From Tenacibaculum singaporense (GTDB lineage: Bacteria; Bacteroidota; Bacteroidia; Flavobacteriales; Flavobacteriaceae): 64,000 bases of DNA. The stretch spans positions 1,121,001-1,185,000 of the forward strand of contig NZ_CP032548.1 of the NCBI RefSeq assembly GCF_003867015.1. The letters are read 5' to 3'. Below are positions 7,122 through 16,743 of the stretch, in pieces (the stretch's first letter is position 1; every line of letters starts with the position of its first letter). The notes beneath the pieces were generated by a model. That model was given only the letters and a program-made list of their open reading frames with translations, had not been told where the DNA came from and searched no databases. A program made the translations under genes and the position numbers.

Positions 7122-8516
7122 TTATAAACTGAAAGTAATTGTTCCAGAGATTCTAGAAGTATCGGTTGTTAATTCGATAGGATTTACATTTACAGCAGGT
7201 GAGTTATAAATATGGTACGGACTGTTGTTTTCTGAGTTAGTATATGATAAATCAAACTTAACGTTTCCAAAATTATAACCAAGTCCTAATGAAAATCCGG
7301 AAATATTATCATCATCTAAAGCGTTTTTATAAGGGGTTTGCTCATAATGATAACCACCACGAACACTCATTTTGTCAAAACGCCACTCGGTACCAATATT
7401 TAAGGAGTGAGTACCTTTAAAATCATTATCAAAGTTTTGATTAGTTTCTATAAAAAAAGGATCGTTCTCTCTATATTTTGTACCGCTATAGTCTTTGTAA
7501 GTATAGTCTGCACTTATTAAACCTTGTTTACCAAAAACAAATGCCGCACTAGCTGTAAGTTTACTTGGTGTTCGTAGTCTGAAAATATTTGAATGAAATT
7601 CTTCCCCGCTATTAACATCTGTATCTTGGTTCGTTGCAGAGATTTCAGTATAACCTACCCAATCATCATATCTAGAGTCATTCGGGTCGAAGACGTTTAA
7701 GTTGCTGTCTTCAAAAACTTCATTATACCACGTTGGAGTTTCGTAAGCTAATCCGAAACGGAAACTTTGATTAACTTTATAAATAAAACCAGCACTAAAA
7801 GAAACTCCACTACCTTCAAAGTAACTATCTTGAACGTTAAAAGCATTTAATGTGTTATTGCTATCATCTTCATTAGTTTCATAAAGTTTGGTAACTTGAC
7901 CAAAGCTAAAATTATGAAATTTTATACTAGCACCTGCATATAGCTTATTTAGATGAACAGCTGAGAATCCCATTTCAAATATACTACTCTCTCCATAGGT
8001 AGAGTTTAAAAAACGTTGCTCTTGTCCATTATTGAATTGATTGGTAATATCGTCAGGATGCTCATTGAATAGTGCTTGACCACTATTGCCTTGTGAAGAA
8101 AACAAACCTTCAAAATCACTTTTCAATCTATAGTTAAAGGTTAGCGCAAAACGGTTCCAGTCAGAGTTATGAGCAGAGTCAAAAGATAAAATACCACCAG
8201 CTTGAGTAATATTAAAAAAATCATCTTCTGTTTCTGTTGTGTTTCCGTAATACTTAGCAGTATAAGTAGTATTTCTATTACCTAGAGTTACTCCAAAAGT
8301 ACTTTTAATAGCAACGGCACTACCAGCTGGGTTAATTCCAAAAGAAGAAATATCTCCTCCCAAGGCTCCAAAAGCTCCGCTCATTGCTTCAAAGCGAGCA
8401 GTTCCGTAATTATCGTCTTTTGAAAATAAAATTCCTAAATCATTGTAGCCTAAAGATTGCGAGTAGGCAGTATACGTACTAGCGATAATTATCGCGAAAG
8501 TTAAAATTCTTTTCAT
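7122..8516 (-). CDS. OmpP1/FadL family outer-membrane transport protein
   Basis: A 464-residue beta-barrel with a signal peptide (MKRILTFAIIIASTYTAYSQ). The N-terminal part after cleavage has the FadL-like block ARFEAMSGAFGALGGDISSFGINPAGSAV, close to the NPA motif of the family's hatch domain, and the rest shows repeated amphipathic strands ending in ISGTITFSL with a C-terminal hydrophobic residue typical of BAM substrates. Likely takes up hydrophobic small molecules across the outer membrane. It lies 45 bases after the low-complexity lipoprotein gene, so both are probably one transcript. Confidence 0.88.
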   Translation of the reverse strand: MKRILTFAIIIASTYTAYSQSLGYNDLGILFSKDDNYGTARFEAMSGAFGALGGDISSFGINPAGSAVAIKSTFGVTLGNRNTTYTAKYYGNTTETEDDFFNITQAGGILSFDSAHNSDWNRFALTFNYRLKSDFEGLFSSQGNSGQALFNEHPDDITNQFNNGQEQRFLNSTYGESSIFEMGFSAVHLNKLYAGASIKFHNFSFGQVTKLYETNEDDSNNTLNAFNVQDSYFEGSGVSFSAGFIYKVNQSFRFGLAYETPTWYNEVFEDSNLNVFDPNDSRYDDWVGYTEISATNQDTDVNSGEEFHSNIFRLRTPSKLTASAAFVFGKQGLISADYTYKDYSGTKYRENDPFFIETNQNFDNDFKGTHSLNIGTEWRFDKMSVRGGYHYEQTPYKNALDDDNISGFSLGLGYNFGNVKFDLSYTNSENNSPYHIYNSPAVNVNPIELTTDTSRISGTITFSL

Positions 8517-8561
8517 TTTTTCATTAATTCGTTAAAAACTTATCTTGAAACTAGCTATAAG

Positions 8562-9791
8562 TTATCTTCTAGAACTTCTTGATGAACTTCTGCTACTTCC
8601 TCTTGAGTTACTTCTAGATGAAGAACTACTTCTTGATGGAGCAGAGTAACTACGAGAGCTTCTTGAAGGTTTTGAATAGCTTCTAGATTTTCTTGGAGAA
8701 TATGATTTTTTAATCGCTCTATCAGAACTTTGGTTTCTCTTAGTATAGCTTCTAGAGTTTCTAACTGATGAAGATTTACGAACACCATTATTATTGGAAG
8801 CTCTATAGTTTCTAGTAGAATATCCTCTTGAATTTCTTGTTGAACGAGGTGTACCTCTATAGCTGCGAGTAGATCTGCTACCATTTGAGTTGTAACTTCT
8901 CGTTCTAGTTGATCGTTTAATACTTCTGTTGTTAGAGTTACTGCCTCTTCTTGTATTGTATCCTCGTGTACTTCTTGTAGAACGAGTATTTCTGTCATTA
9001 CGATAGGTTCTACTATTACTTCTTCTGTAAACATCAGAGGAGCGTCTTGAAGTTGTAGTTCCTCTACGACCAGTAGTATAACCTCTTCTAGAAGTTGTTG
9101 CAGTTCTGTGACCTCTGTAATAGTTGGCGCCTCTGTATGGACGTCTGTAATAATGGTTGTTATAGTATCTATATGGCCTGTAGTAATTGTATCCGTAATA
9201 TGGAGAGCTCCAGTAAGAGTTATAATAAAGCCCACCTAAACCAACATAAAATCCAGAATTCCAGTGGTAAGGATGCCAATGATTATATCCCCAGTAGTTA
9301 TAGTATCGAGATCTCCACCAAGGTCTGTAATAGTTGTACCCATAACCATAATCCCAATACCAGTCATTATAGTAACCCCATCTCGGGTAGGTGTTAATAT
9401 TAATAACAACGTCATTATTATTAGCATAACCCCAAGGTTCATTACTATTGTACGTAATTCTTGTTTCAGGTTCCTCTTCATATATAATGTCTTCATCATC
9501 ATAAGAATCATCGTTTTCAGACTTGTAATTTTCTATATCAGTAAAAATATCAGTACCATTTAAAGCGTCTAAACGTTCCACTTCTTTGGTGAAATAATTT
9601 TCTTGATATTCATCGTATGCACGATCATCAGTAACAATTACTCTACGTTGAGGTTGCTCTATTTCATCAGCATAAATACCATCATCACTACCAGTAACCG
9701 TTTGCGTAGAACCACAAGATATAAATGTAGCTGCCATCAAAAATGATAGGATATAGAAAGGGAGTTTGGTTTTGGTGTAATGTAGCTTCAT
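8562..9791 (-). CDS. low-complexity Tyr/Arg/Ser-rich lipoprotein
   Basis: A 409-residue protein with a lipoprotein signal peptide (hydrophobic core then FISCGSTQ, lipidation Cys at about residue 26). Three zones follow: an acidic linker (about 35-115, with DDSYDDEDIIYEEEPE), an aromatic block rich in Tyr/Trp/Asn (about 120-215, repeated YYNYWGYN-like units) and a long Arg/Ser-rich tail (about 220-409) ending in SRSSSRSSRR. The tail is strongly basic and would be disordered. No enzyme domain is recognised. Because of the skewed composition other frames stay open (for example 8555-9235), but the signal peptide and stop position favour this one. Function unknown; a surface or peptidoglycan-contacting role is a guess. 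Confidence 0.8.
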   Translation of the reverse strand: MKLHYTKTKLPFYILSFLMAATFISCGSTQTVTGSDDGIYADEIEQPQRRVIVTDDRAYDEYQENYFTKEVERLDALNGTDIFTDIENYKSENDDSYDDEDIIYEEEPETRITYNSNEPWGYANNNDVVININTYPRWGYYNDWYWDYGYGYNYYRPWWRSRYYNYWGYNHWHPYHWNSGFYVGLGGLYYNSYWSSPYYGYNYYRPYRYYNNHYYRRPYRGANYYRGHRTATTSRRGYTTGRRGTTTSRRSSDVYRRSNSRTYRNDRNTRSTRSTRGYNTRRGSNSNNRSIKRSTRTRSYNSNGSRSTRSYRGTPRSTRNSRGYSTRNYRASNNNGVRKSSSVRNSRSYTKRNQSSDRAIKKSYSPRKSRSYSKPSRSSRSYSAPSRSSSSSRSNSRGSSRSSSRSSRR

Positions 9792-9855
9792 GACTTTTTT
9801 ATTTTTAGGTTAAAGCAAATTGTTTTTTCACTAGCTGCAAAAAATTAGTTCTTTG

Positions 9856-9886
9856 TTGGGCTTGTTACCTTTTTAATGTAGTTTTG
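9856..9886 (+). promoter_or_regulatory. putative proS promoter
   Basis: TTG at 9856-9858, 20 bases, TAGTTTTG at 9879-9886, matching the Bacteroidetes consensus; 52 bases ahead of the ATG. Confidence 0.6.
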
Positions 9887-9938
9887 CAGACACAATTTAC
9901 GCATAAAAAATAACAATATTTATGCCAAACTTTTGATT

Positions 9939-11417
9939 ATGAGCAAACATTTAACAAAAAGAGCCGAAGATTACTCGAAATGGTATAACGAATTGATTGT
10001 AAAAGCCGATTTAGCTGAAAATTCAGCAGTAAGAGGTTGTATGGTGATTAAGCCATACGGATTTGCAATTTGGGAGAACATGCAAAAAGAATTAGATAGA
10101 ATGTTTAAAGAAACAGGACATCAAAATGCTTATTTTCCTCTTTTTGTGCCCAAAAGTTTGTTTGAAGCAGAAGAAAAGAATGCTGAAGGATTTGCAAAAG
10201 AATGTGCGGTAGTTACACATTATCGATTACAAAACGATCCAGAAAATGAAGGGAAACTACGCGTAGATCCTGAAGCAAAACTTGAAGAAGAATTAGTTGT
10301 TCGTCCTACTTCTGAAGCAATTATTTGGAATACATACAAAGGATGGATTCAATCGCATAGAGATTTACCATTGTTAGTTAATCAATGGGCAAATGTTGTA
10401 AGATGGGAAATGCGTACACGTTTGTTTTTACGTACTGCTGAGTTTTTATGGCAAGAAGGTCATACTGCGCATGCAACAAAAGCAGAAGCAATAGCAGAAG
10501 CTAAGCAAATGCAAGAAGTGTATGCAACTTTTGCTGAAGAGTTTATGGCAATGCCTGTTGTTAAAGGAGCTAAAAGTGAGAGTGAACGTTTTGCTGGAGC
10601 AGATGATACCTTAACAATAGAGGCTTTAATGCAAGATGGAAAAGCTTTGCAAGCAGGTACATCACATTTCTTAGGTCAGAATTTTGCGAAAGCTTTCGAT
10701 GTTAAGTATACATCTAAAGAAGGAAAACAAGAATATGTATGGGCAACTTCTTGGGGAGTATCAACACGTTTAATAGGAGGGTTGATAATGACACACTCTG
10801 ATGATGCTGGCCTAGTGCTGCCTCCAAAGTTAGCACCAATTCAAGTGGTAATCGTTCCTATATATAAAGGAGAAGAACAATTAAATGCTATTTCTGAAAA
10901 GGTTGATGTAATCGTAAAAGAATTACGAGCTAAAGGAATATCAGTAAAATTTGACGATAGAGACACTTTTAGACCAGGAGCGAAGTTTGCTGAGTATGAA
11001 TTAAAAGGTGTGCCTGTTAGAATTGCAATGGGAAAAAGAGACTTAGAAAATGGAACTGTTGAAGTTGCTCGTAGAGATACTTTTGAAAAACAAACAGTTT
11101 CTAGAGATGAGGTAGTTGATATTGTGTCAAATTTATTAGAGGAAATTCAAGAAAATATTTTTAATAAAGCTTTAGCATATAGAAACGATCATATCACCGA
11201 AGTAAATTCTTTCGAAGAGTTTAAAGATGTGATAGAAAACAAAGGAGGATTTGTTTCTGCACATTGGGATGGTACCATAGAGACTGAAGATAAGATTAAA
11301 GAGTTAACAAAGGCTACAATAAGATGTATTCCTAATGATGCAAAAGAAGAGGAAGGAGTATGTGTTTTAACTGGTAAACCTTCAACTAAAAGAGTACTTT
11401 TTGCAAAAGCTTATTAA
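9939..11417 (+). CDS. proS: prolyl-tRNA synthetase, archaeal/eukaryotic-type
   Basis: A 492-residue class II aminoacyl-tRNA synthetase that charges tRNA-Pro. Motif 1/2 region [25 protein letters not shown] and [26 protein letters not shown], and motif 3 region [25 protein letters not shown] are clear; the anticodon-binding domain (about residues 285-385) contains [31 protein letters not shown], and a C-terminal zinc-binding-like domain follows. The large editing insertion of bacterial-type ProRS is absent; this is the shorter type known from archaea, eukaryotes, mycoplasmas and Bacteroidota. The frame opens with TTG at 9933, but ATG at 9939 ([12 protein letters not shown]) is the start. Confidence 0.96.
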   Translation: MSKHLTKRAEDYSKWYNELIVKADLAENSAVRGCMVIKPYGFAIWENMQKELDRMFKETGHQNAYFPLFVPKSLFEAEEKNAEGFAKECAVVTHYRLQNDPENEGKLRVDPEAKLEEELVVRPTSEAIIWNTYKGWIQSHRDLPLLVNQWANVVRWEMRTRLFLRTAEFLWQEGHTAHATKAEAIAEAKQMQEVYATFAEEFMAMPVVKGAKSESERFAGADDTLTIEALMQDGKALQAGTSHFLGQNFAKAFDVKYTSKEGKQEYVWATSWGVSTRLIGGLIMTHSDDAGLVLPPKLAPIQVVIVPIYKGEEQLNAISEKVDVIVKELRAKGISVKFDDRDTFRPGAKFAEYELKGVPVRIAMGKRDLENGTVEVARRDTFEKQTVSRDEVVDIVSNLLEEIQENIFNKALAYRNDHITEVNSFEEFKDVIENKGGFVSAHWDGTIETEDKIKELTKATIRCIPNDAKEEEGVCVLTGKPSTKRVLFAKAY

Positions 11418-11433
11418 AAAAGTAAAAAAAAGT

Positions 11434-11464
11434 TTTGTGCAATAAAAAACAGTTTTTATATTTG
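11434..11464 (+). promoter_or_regulatory. promoter of the first tRNA-Glu
   Basis: TTTG (11434-11437), 19 bases, TATATTTG (11457-11464): a perfect Bacteroidetes housekeeping promoter. Confidence 0.8.
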
Positions 11465-11492
11465 CACCCGCAATCGCAAAAAAGATTGTTTT

Positions 11493-11564
11493 GGTCCGTT
11501 CGTCTAGGGGTTAGGACGCCAGGTTTTCATCCTGGTAACACGGGTTCGATTCCCGTACGGACTA
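11493..11564 (+). tRNA. tRNA-Glu (UUC)
   Basis: 72-base cloverleaf. Acceptor arms GGTCCGT / ACGGACT (G-U at the first pair), D arm with GTCTAGGGGTTAGGAC, anticodon stem CCAGG/CCTGG with loop TTTTCAT giving anticodon TTC (Glu), T arm CGGGTTCGATTCCCG, discriminator A. No 3' CCA is encoded. Identical to the copy at 11677. Confidence 0.95.
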
Positions 11565-11623
11565 CAAGTTCTTTTTCTTTATTTTAGAGGAAAAATAAAT
11601 AGAGAAAAAAATAATTTTTAATT

Positions 11624-11651
11624 GCAAATAACAAAAAGAATTGTATATTTG
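11624..11651 (+). promoter_or_regulatory. promoter of the second tRNA-Glu
   Basis: ATTG (ending 11624), 19 bases, TATATTTG (11644-11651), followed by the same GCACCCGCAATC leader as the first copy. Confidence 0.75.
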
Positions 11652-11676
11652 CACCCGCAATCAGAACGATTGTTTT

Positions 11677-11748
11677 GGTCCGTTCGTCTAGGGGTTAGGA
11701 CGCCAGGTTTTCATCCTGGTAACACGGGTTCGATTCCCGTACGGACTA
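11677..11748 (+). tRNA. tRNA-Glu (UUC), second copy
   Basis: Identical 72-base sequence to the tRNA at 11493, with its own promoter; the leader GCACCCGCAATC is also repeated, so the duplication included promoter and 5' leader. Confidence 0.95.
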
Positions 11749-11782
11749 CAAGTTTTTTATAAACAATTAACGCATTAGTACA

Positions 11783-12034
11783 ATGGCAAATCATAAGTCA
11801 GCATTAAAGAGAATTAGAAGTAACGAAGCGAAGCGCTTAAGAAATAAATATCAGCATAAAACAACTCGTAATGCTGTAAGAAAATTAAGAGCTACAGAAG
11901 ATAAGAAGGAAGCAGAAGGAATGTTTTCGACTGTTGTATCTATGTTAGATAAATTAGCAAAGAACAACATTATTCATAAGAATAAAGCGGCAAATTTAAA
12001 GTCTAAATTGGCTAAACACGTTGCAGCTTTATAA
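11783..12034 (+). CDS. rpsT: 30S ribosomal protein S20
   Basis: An 83-residue basic, fully helical protein with the S20 signature: [35 protein letters not shown] at the N terminus and [19 protein letters not shown] at the C terminus. It binds the 5' domain of 16S rRNA as an early assembly protein. It follows the second tRNA-Glu by 34 bases, so it may be read from the same promoter, and a strong terminator follows. Confidence 0.97.
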   Translation: MANHKSALKRIRSNEAKRLRNKYQHKTTRNAVRKLRATEDKKEAEGMFSTVVSMLDKLAKNNIIHKNKAANLKSKLAKHVAAL

Positions 12035-12058
12035 GAGTTTTAAGGTTAGTTAATAGTT

Positions 12059-12096
12059 AAACGCTTCGATATAATATATCGAAGCGTTTTTATTTT
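12059..12096 (+). terminator. rpsT terminator
   Basis: 14-bp perfect stem AAACGCTTCGATAT / ATATCGAAGCGTTT with a 3-base loop and T-rich tail. Confidence 0.85.
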
Positions 12097-12259
12097 GTTT
12101 AAAATTGAAAACACATGTTTTTATACTAAGGGATTAAAAGAAACAAATAGATATTGTATGTTAAGTAAGATGCTTTAATTTTAAAATAGCTGTTGTAGTA
12201 GGGAATGTAGTTATAAATAGTAATTATTTTTTGGTTAAAAAAATAAGTTTGGAATAACT

Positions 12260-13537
12260 TTACCAATCGTATTTTTTATGAGCATCTAAACGAATGAAAA
12301 TAAACAGAAGTAAGGTGAAACCCCATAAAGAAGAACCTCCATAACTAAAAAAGGGTAGAGGTATTCCTACAGTAGGTAATAGGCCTATTACCATACCAAT
12401 ATTAACAATAATATGGAAAAAGAATATAGAAGCTACACTATAACCATATATTCTTGCAAATTTATTGGTTTGTGTTTCTGATAAGTAAATAATTCTATAG
12501 AGTAAGAACATAAATAAAATTATAACAAGAGAACTACCTAAAAAACCCCACTCTTCACCAACAGTACTAAAAATGTAGTCTGTATCTTGCTCCGGTACAA
12601 AATTCCCTTGTGTTCTATCGCCTTGTAAAAAACCTTTTCCAGAAAAACCACCAGAGCTAATTGTTTTTTCAGATTGATAAGAGTTGTAACCGATGCCTTT
12701 ATTGTCTTGTATTTTTCCTAATAAAATATCGAATCGATCTTTTTGATGTTGTTCTAATATGTTATTATACGTATAGCTGATTCCTAAAATAAAAAAAATG
12801 GCAAAAAGATAAGAGCCTATTATTTTTATAATGTTAAAACGAAAGAATCGCTTGTCTTTGTAAAGACCATAAAGAACAATTAATGTGATTAAAAGTAAAC
12901 AAGAAATGAGTACCCATTTTGCTCCAAAATAGACTGTTAATAGAAATAGAATAATAGATATTGTACCAAATAAAATATAAGCTAGCGTTAAACCTTCCCT
13001 GTTTAAAACAAAAAAGAAAGCAAAGTATATTAACACAGATCCCATATCAGGTTGTAGTGCTATAAAAAAAGCTGGTAAAAAGATAATTATAAAAGCTTTT
13101 GCCTGATTTTTTATAAGTTTAAGATTGTATTGCCGATCACTCATTAACTTGGCCAAGGCTAAAGCAGTTAAGGCTTTTGCAAATTCAGATGGCTGAAGAC
13201 CAATGCCTCCAAAGTTATACCACGAGGTAGCTCCGTTAATTTTCTTTCCAAAAACTAGGACACCAGCTAGTAGAGCTAGTGAAATAACATATAGAACACT
13301 AGAAAACTGCTCATAGAATTTAGAGTTAAAGAAAAGAATGAACACAATTAAAGGAATACTTAATGCTATGAAAATTAATTGCTTTCCATATCTTGTAGAA
13401 AAATCAAAAATTTCTCTTGTGTCATCAGTTGATGAGGCTGCATAAATATTCATCCATCCAAAACCTACTAAACCTACATACACTAAAACAAGTAGCCAGT
13501 CAATTCCTGCAAAAATATTATTTCGTTCTTGTCGCAA
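12260..13537 (-). CDS. rodA: RodA peptidoglycan glycosyltransferase (SEDS family)
   Basis: A 425-residue polytopic inner-membrane protein of the SEDS family with about ten transmembrane segments. Family motifs include GWMNIYAAS near the N terminus, the INGATSWYNFGGIGLQPSEFAKALTALALAKL block, ALQPDMGSVLIYFAFFFV, and the C-terminal GLLPTVGIPLPFFSYGGSS. RodA polymerises glycan strands with PBP2 during cell elongation. It overlaps the end of the PBP2 gene by 20 bases, which couples their translation, and closes the mre operon. Confidence 0.95.
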   Translation of the reverse strand: MRQERNNIFAGIDWLLVLVYVGLVGFGWMNIYAASSTDDTREIFDFSTRYGKQLIFIALSIPLIVFILFFNSKFYEQFSSVLYVISLALLAGVLVFGKKINGATSWYNFGGIGLQPSEFAKALTALALAKLMSDRQYNLKLIKNQAKAFIIIFLPAFFIALQPDMGSVLIYFAFFFVLNREGLTLAYILFGTISIILFLLTVYFGAKWVLISCLLLITLIVLYGLYKDKRFFRFNIIKIIGSYLFAIFFILGISYTYNNILEQHQKDRFDILLGKIQDNKGIGYNSYQSEKTISSGGFSGKGFLQGDRTQGNFVPEQDTDYIFSTVGEEWGFLGSSLVIILFMFLLYRIIYLSETQTNKFARIYGYSVASIFFFHIIVNIGMVIGLLPTVGIPLPFFSYGGSSLWGFTLLLFIFIRLDAHKKYDW

Positions 13538-15404
13538 TAGTGTCGCTTTTTTGAATTAATAATTGATTATCATATCTTTCTTGAAGACTTAGGTTAATCA
13601 TGCGATCTTCAAGATATTTTCTAGAGATTGATTTGTTTAAGTATTTCTCAATTAATAAACTAGTGATAGGAGCCGCAATTGTAGATCCATACCCTCCGTT
13701 TTCTACAAAAATAGCTATGGCTATTTTGGGATTGTCTTTTGGAGCGAAGGCTATAAAAATAGAGTGGTCTGTTAACTGAACTTTTTTCTTATTTACTCTA
13801 ATAAAGTTTTCAACGGTTCCAGTTTTTCCACAAATGTCAATTCCTTTAACTTGACTATATTTAGCTGTACCTCTAGTAAATGTTTCATGCATAGCCTCAA
13901 TTGCAACAGGAAAATGTTCTGGTGCTACAGTTGTATTTCTACGTACTGTATATATAGAATCAAGATTAGATTTATCTTCAATTTTCTTAACAATATGAGG
14001 GGTGTAAAAATACCCTTTGTTGGCAATAGCAGCTGTCATATTTGCTAATTGTATAGGGGTGGTTTCTACTTCACCTTGTCCAATGGCATTTGAAATAGTT
14101 GTTGTGGCTCCCCATCTAAAATCATAACTTCTGTCGTAAAAATTTCCACTTGGAATTCTTCCTTTTTGACCAGAAGGAAGATCATAACCTAAATAATTAC
14201 CTAAACCAAAGCTTTTTGCATGTTTACTCCAAGCATCAGTTCCTATAGTGGGGTTTTCGTAATTGTCTATAATTCTTCTATAAGTGTTAGCGAAATATGT
14301 ATTACAAGATTTAGCAATGGCTGTTTTTAAACGAACAGATCGTCCAACAATTCCACAGTGACACCCCATAAAAGCATTAGGTCGTTTACCGTAACGATAT
14401 CCGTGATGACAATAAAAACCTGTGTTTTCATCAATCACACCTTCTTGTAGGCCAATTAAACCAGTTAGGATTTTGAAAGGCGAACCAGGAGCATACATTG
14501 CTTGTAGTCCTCTGTCAAAAGTTGGCATGTTAATACTGTCGTTAAAAAGTCTTACAGAGTTAGGAGAACGTTGTCTTCCAACTAATAAATTCGGGTCATA
14601 AGAAGGAGCGGTAACTAATGCTAAAATCTCACCTGTTTGAGGTTCTATAGCAACAATACCTCCTCTTTTACCAGACATTAATAATTCTCCATATTGTTGC
14701 AATTCACTATCAATAGTTAATGTTAGGTCTTTACCTGATACAGCAAGGGTGTCATACTTTCCATCTTTATAGGATCCAGTAACCTTATTTAGGTTATTTC
14801 TTTTAAAGTATTTTCTCCCTTTAATACCTCTCAATTCTTTCTCATATTGTTTTTCAACACCAAGCTTACCAATTAACTCTCCTTGTTCGTAATAATTACT
14901 ATTCTTAGCTACATATTCGTTAACCTCACTAATAAATCCTAATACATTAGCTGCGGATTTTACAGGGTAGTTTCTAATAATACGTTTTTGTATATAGAAT
15001 CCTTTGTACTTAGGTAGTTTTTCTTGTAAAAAAGCATAGTCTTCTTTAGCTAGTTGCTTTAGAAATACAGAAGGAAGCCAACGGGCATAATTTTCAGCTT
15101 TTTTAAAACGTTTTATAAAATCTTCTTTATCAATCTTTAAAAGAGAGCAGAATTCTAATGTATCTAAAGGTTCTACTTCTTTGGGGATAATCATTACATC
15201 ATAAGACAATTGGTTAGCGACTAATAATTTTCCATTACGATCATAAATATAACCACGTTCAGGGTAGTCGTATTCAATTTTTATGGTAGCACTATTGGTT
15301 AAACTTTCTTCTCCGCCGCGTACTACTTGTAATTGAAATAATCGAGAGATATAAACAATTCCAATAAGAGTAATTAAAAATATAAGTAAGAAACTTCGTT
15401 TCAT
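13518..15404 (-). CDS. mrdA: penicillin-binding protein 2
   Basis: A 628-residue class B transpeptidase that cross-links lateral-wall peptidoglycan with RodA. One N-terminal membrane anchor (residues 5-23), a pedestal/dimerisation domain, and a transpeptidase domain with all three active-site motifs: SxxK as GSPFK (about residue 308), SxN as SCN (AKSCNTYFAN) and KTG as CGKTGTVENF. The linker RGYIYDRNGKLLVAN is typical of PBP2. It overlaps mreD by 4 bases upstream and rodA by 20 downstream. Confidence 0.95.
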   Translation of the reverse strand: MKRSFLLIFLITLIGIVYISRLFQLQVVRGGEESLTNSATIKIEYDYPERGYIYDRNGKLLVANQLSYDVMIIPKEVEPLDTLEFCSLLKIDKEDFIKRFKKAENYARWLPSVFLKQLAKEDYAFLQEKLPKYKGFYIQKRIIRNYPVKSAANVLGFISEVNEYVAKNSNYYEQGELIGKLGVEKQYEKELRGIKGRKYFKRNNLNKVTGSYKDGKYDTLAVSGKDLTLTIDSELQQYGELLMSGKRGGIVAIEPQTGEILALVTAPSYDPNLLVGRQRSPNSVRLFNDSINMPTFDRGLQAMYAPGSPFKILTGLIGLQEGVIDENTGFYCHHGYRYGKRPNAFMGCHCGIVGRSVRLKTAIAKSCNTYFANTYRRIIDNYENPTIGTDAWSKHAKSFGLGNYLGYDLPSGQKGRIPSGNFYDRSYDFRWGATTTISNAIGQGEVETTPIQLANMTAAIANKGYFYTPHIVKKIEDKSNLDSIYTVRRNTTVAPEHFPVAIEAMHETFTRGTAKYSQVKGIDICGKTGTVENFIRVNKKKVQLTDHSIFIAFAPKDNPKIAIAIFVENGGYGSTIAAPITSLLIEKYLNKSISRKYLEDRMINLSLQERYDNQLLIQKSDTIATRTK

Positions 15405-15907
15405 GTTAGCTTTTTCCTAAATATAAAACTTCCTAAAAAATACAACAGTAACGTAAAAACACTAGAAAATAGTGTATTGATAAGCACATTTGAAATGTTA
15501 TAAAAGCTAAAGTTAGTTAAACTAAATAAAATGAAGTGGTGAACTAATGTTAAAATTGCTGTATAATTAAACACTTTATCAAAAGATTCGTGCCTTAGGT
15601 TAAAAAGTAGGTAATCTGATGATGTTTTTTTAAAAACAGTTTTAAAGACAAATAGCCGTATATAAGCCATAAATACAGTAGAAAAGGTATGAATTCCGCC
15701 AGAGTTAGAAAAAGCATCTACACACAAACCTAATAAGAAGGCAACTAATAAAAGAGAAAACCTGTTTTCTTTAATAGGAAACAAGAAAATAAAAACGATA
15801 TAAACGTAGGGGTTTACATAGCCTAAAAATAAAATGTTATTTAGAATCAGCACTTGTAGTAACAAGAGGAAAACGAATAAAAATATTAAGTATACTGTTT
15901 TATTCAT
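15401..15907 (-). CDS. mreD: rod shape-determining protein MreD
   Basis: A 168-residue membrane protein with about five hydrophobic segments (KTVYLIFLFVFLLLLQVLIL at the start) and the family-like NPYVYIVFIFLFPI and LGLCVDAFSNSGGIHTFS stretches. MreD is poorly conserved, so position decides: it lies between mreC (overlap 8 bases) and mrdA (overlap 4 bases). Part of the elongasome. Confidence 0.9.
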   Translation of the reverse strand: MNKTVYLIFLFVFLLLLQVLILNNILFLGYVNPYVYIVFIFLFPIKENRFSLLLVAFLLGLCVDAFSNSGGIHTFSTVFMAYIRLFVFKTVFKKTSSDYLLFNLRHESFDKVFNYTAILTLVHHFILFSLTNFSFYNISNVLINTLFSSVFTLLLYFLGSFIFRKKLT

Positions 15908-16727
15908 TATTATTTTCTACAGTTTTTATTTCTTCTTTATTTAGGTTGGTTATTATATAAACATGACCTAAGTTAGACATATCGTTAAAGAGTTTAATGT
16001 TTATACTATTAACCGCAGATAATTCTTCAGGTACTTTTACGACTGTTCCAATAGGTATCCCGTTTGGAAAAATAGTAGACCTTCCTCCAGTAACAACAGT
16101 ATCACCTTCTTTAAAAGTTGCTTGACGTGGAATGTCGGTTAGTTGTACAATATTATAGTCTTTACCGTCCCATGTTAAGGTACCATAATGATTGTTATTT
16201 TTAAATTTAGCGTTGATATTGCTTTTTGAATTTAAAATAGATTGTACTCTAGCAAATTTACTAGAGACATTGTCAGTAATACCAATAACACCTTTGCTAT
16301 TTATTACTCCCATTTCTTGAAAAACATTATAACTTTTACCTCTGTTAATTGTTAAAAAGTTATCAGCTTTATGAAAAGAGTTCTTAATTATTTTTCCAGA
16401 AATGTAATTGAAATTTTGATTGAGATTTACTGTGTCTATTATCTGATTAGCAGAAATACTATCAAGATAACTATTGATTTTTTCTAATTTATTTTTTAAT
16501 ACTAAGTTTTCTTCAACAAGTATAGAGTTTGTTTCTCTTAAGTCAAGATATTCCGATATGTTAGATGATTTTTGATATAGTCCTCCTGTAATGAAATTAG
16601 TAGAACTAATAAATTTACTTTTATGAAAAGAATGGTTGTTAATGATTAATGCAACAGCTATAACTTCTAGGAATAGAAAAAATAAGAAATACTTATACTT
16701 CTGTAAGAAATAAATAAGCTGTTGCAT
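15900..16727 (-). CDS. mreC: rod shape-determining protein MreC
   Basis: A 275-residue bitopic protein: one membrane helix (about residues 14-32), a coiled coil (about 60-95, with EENLVLKNKLEKINSYLDSI) and a periplasmic beta domain with the typical IVNSKGVIG-like sequence (GVINSKGVIGITDN), FARVQSILN and GDTVVTGGRSTIFPNGIPIGTV. MreC links MreB to PBP2. It starts 17 bases after mreB ends and overlaps mreD. Confidence 0.93.
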   Translation of the reverse strand: MQQLIYFLQKYKYFLFFLFLEVIAVALIINNHSFHKSKFISSTNFITGGLYQKSSNISEYLDLRETNSILVEENLVLKNKLEKINSYLDSISANQIIDTVNLNQNFNYISGKIIKNSFHKADNFLTINRGKSYNVFQEMGVINSKGVIGITDNVSSKFARVQSILNSKSNINAKFKNNNHYGTLTWDGKDYNIVQLTDIPRQATFKEGDTVVTGGRSTIFPNGIPIGTVVKVPEELSAVNSINIKLFNDMSNLGHVYIITNLNKEEIKTVENNNE

Positions 16728-16743
16728 AAATAATCATTCAAAT

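Noticed and set aside
8555..9235. 226-residue minus-strand frame rich in Thr/Ile/Glu
   Set aside because: It lies out of frame within the low-complexity lipoprotein gene; the repetitive composition keeps several frames open. The lipoprotein frame has the signal peptide and proper flanks.
9095..9563. Plus-strand frames opposite the low-complexity lipoprotein gene
   Set aside because: Antisense shadows of a biased sequence; no signal, start context or family.
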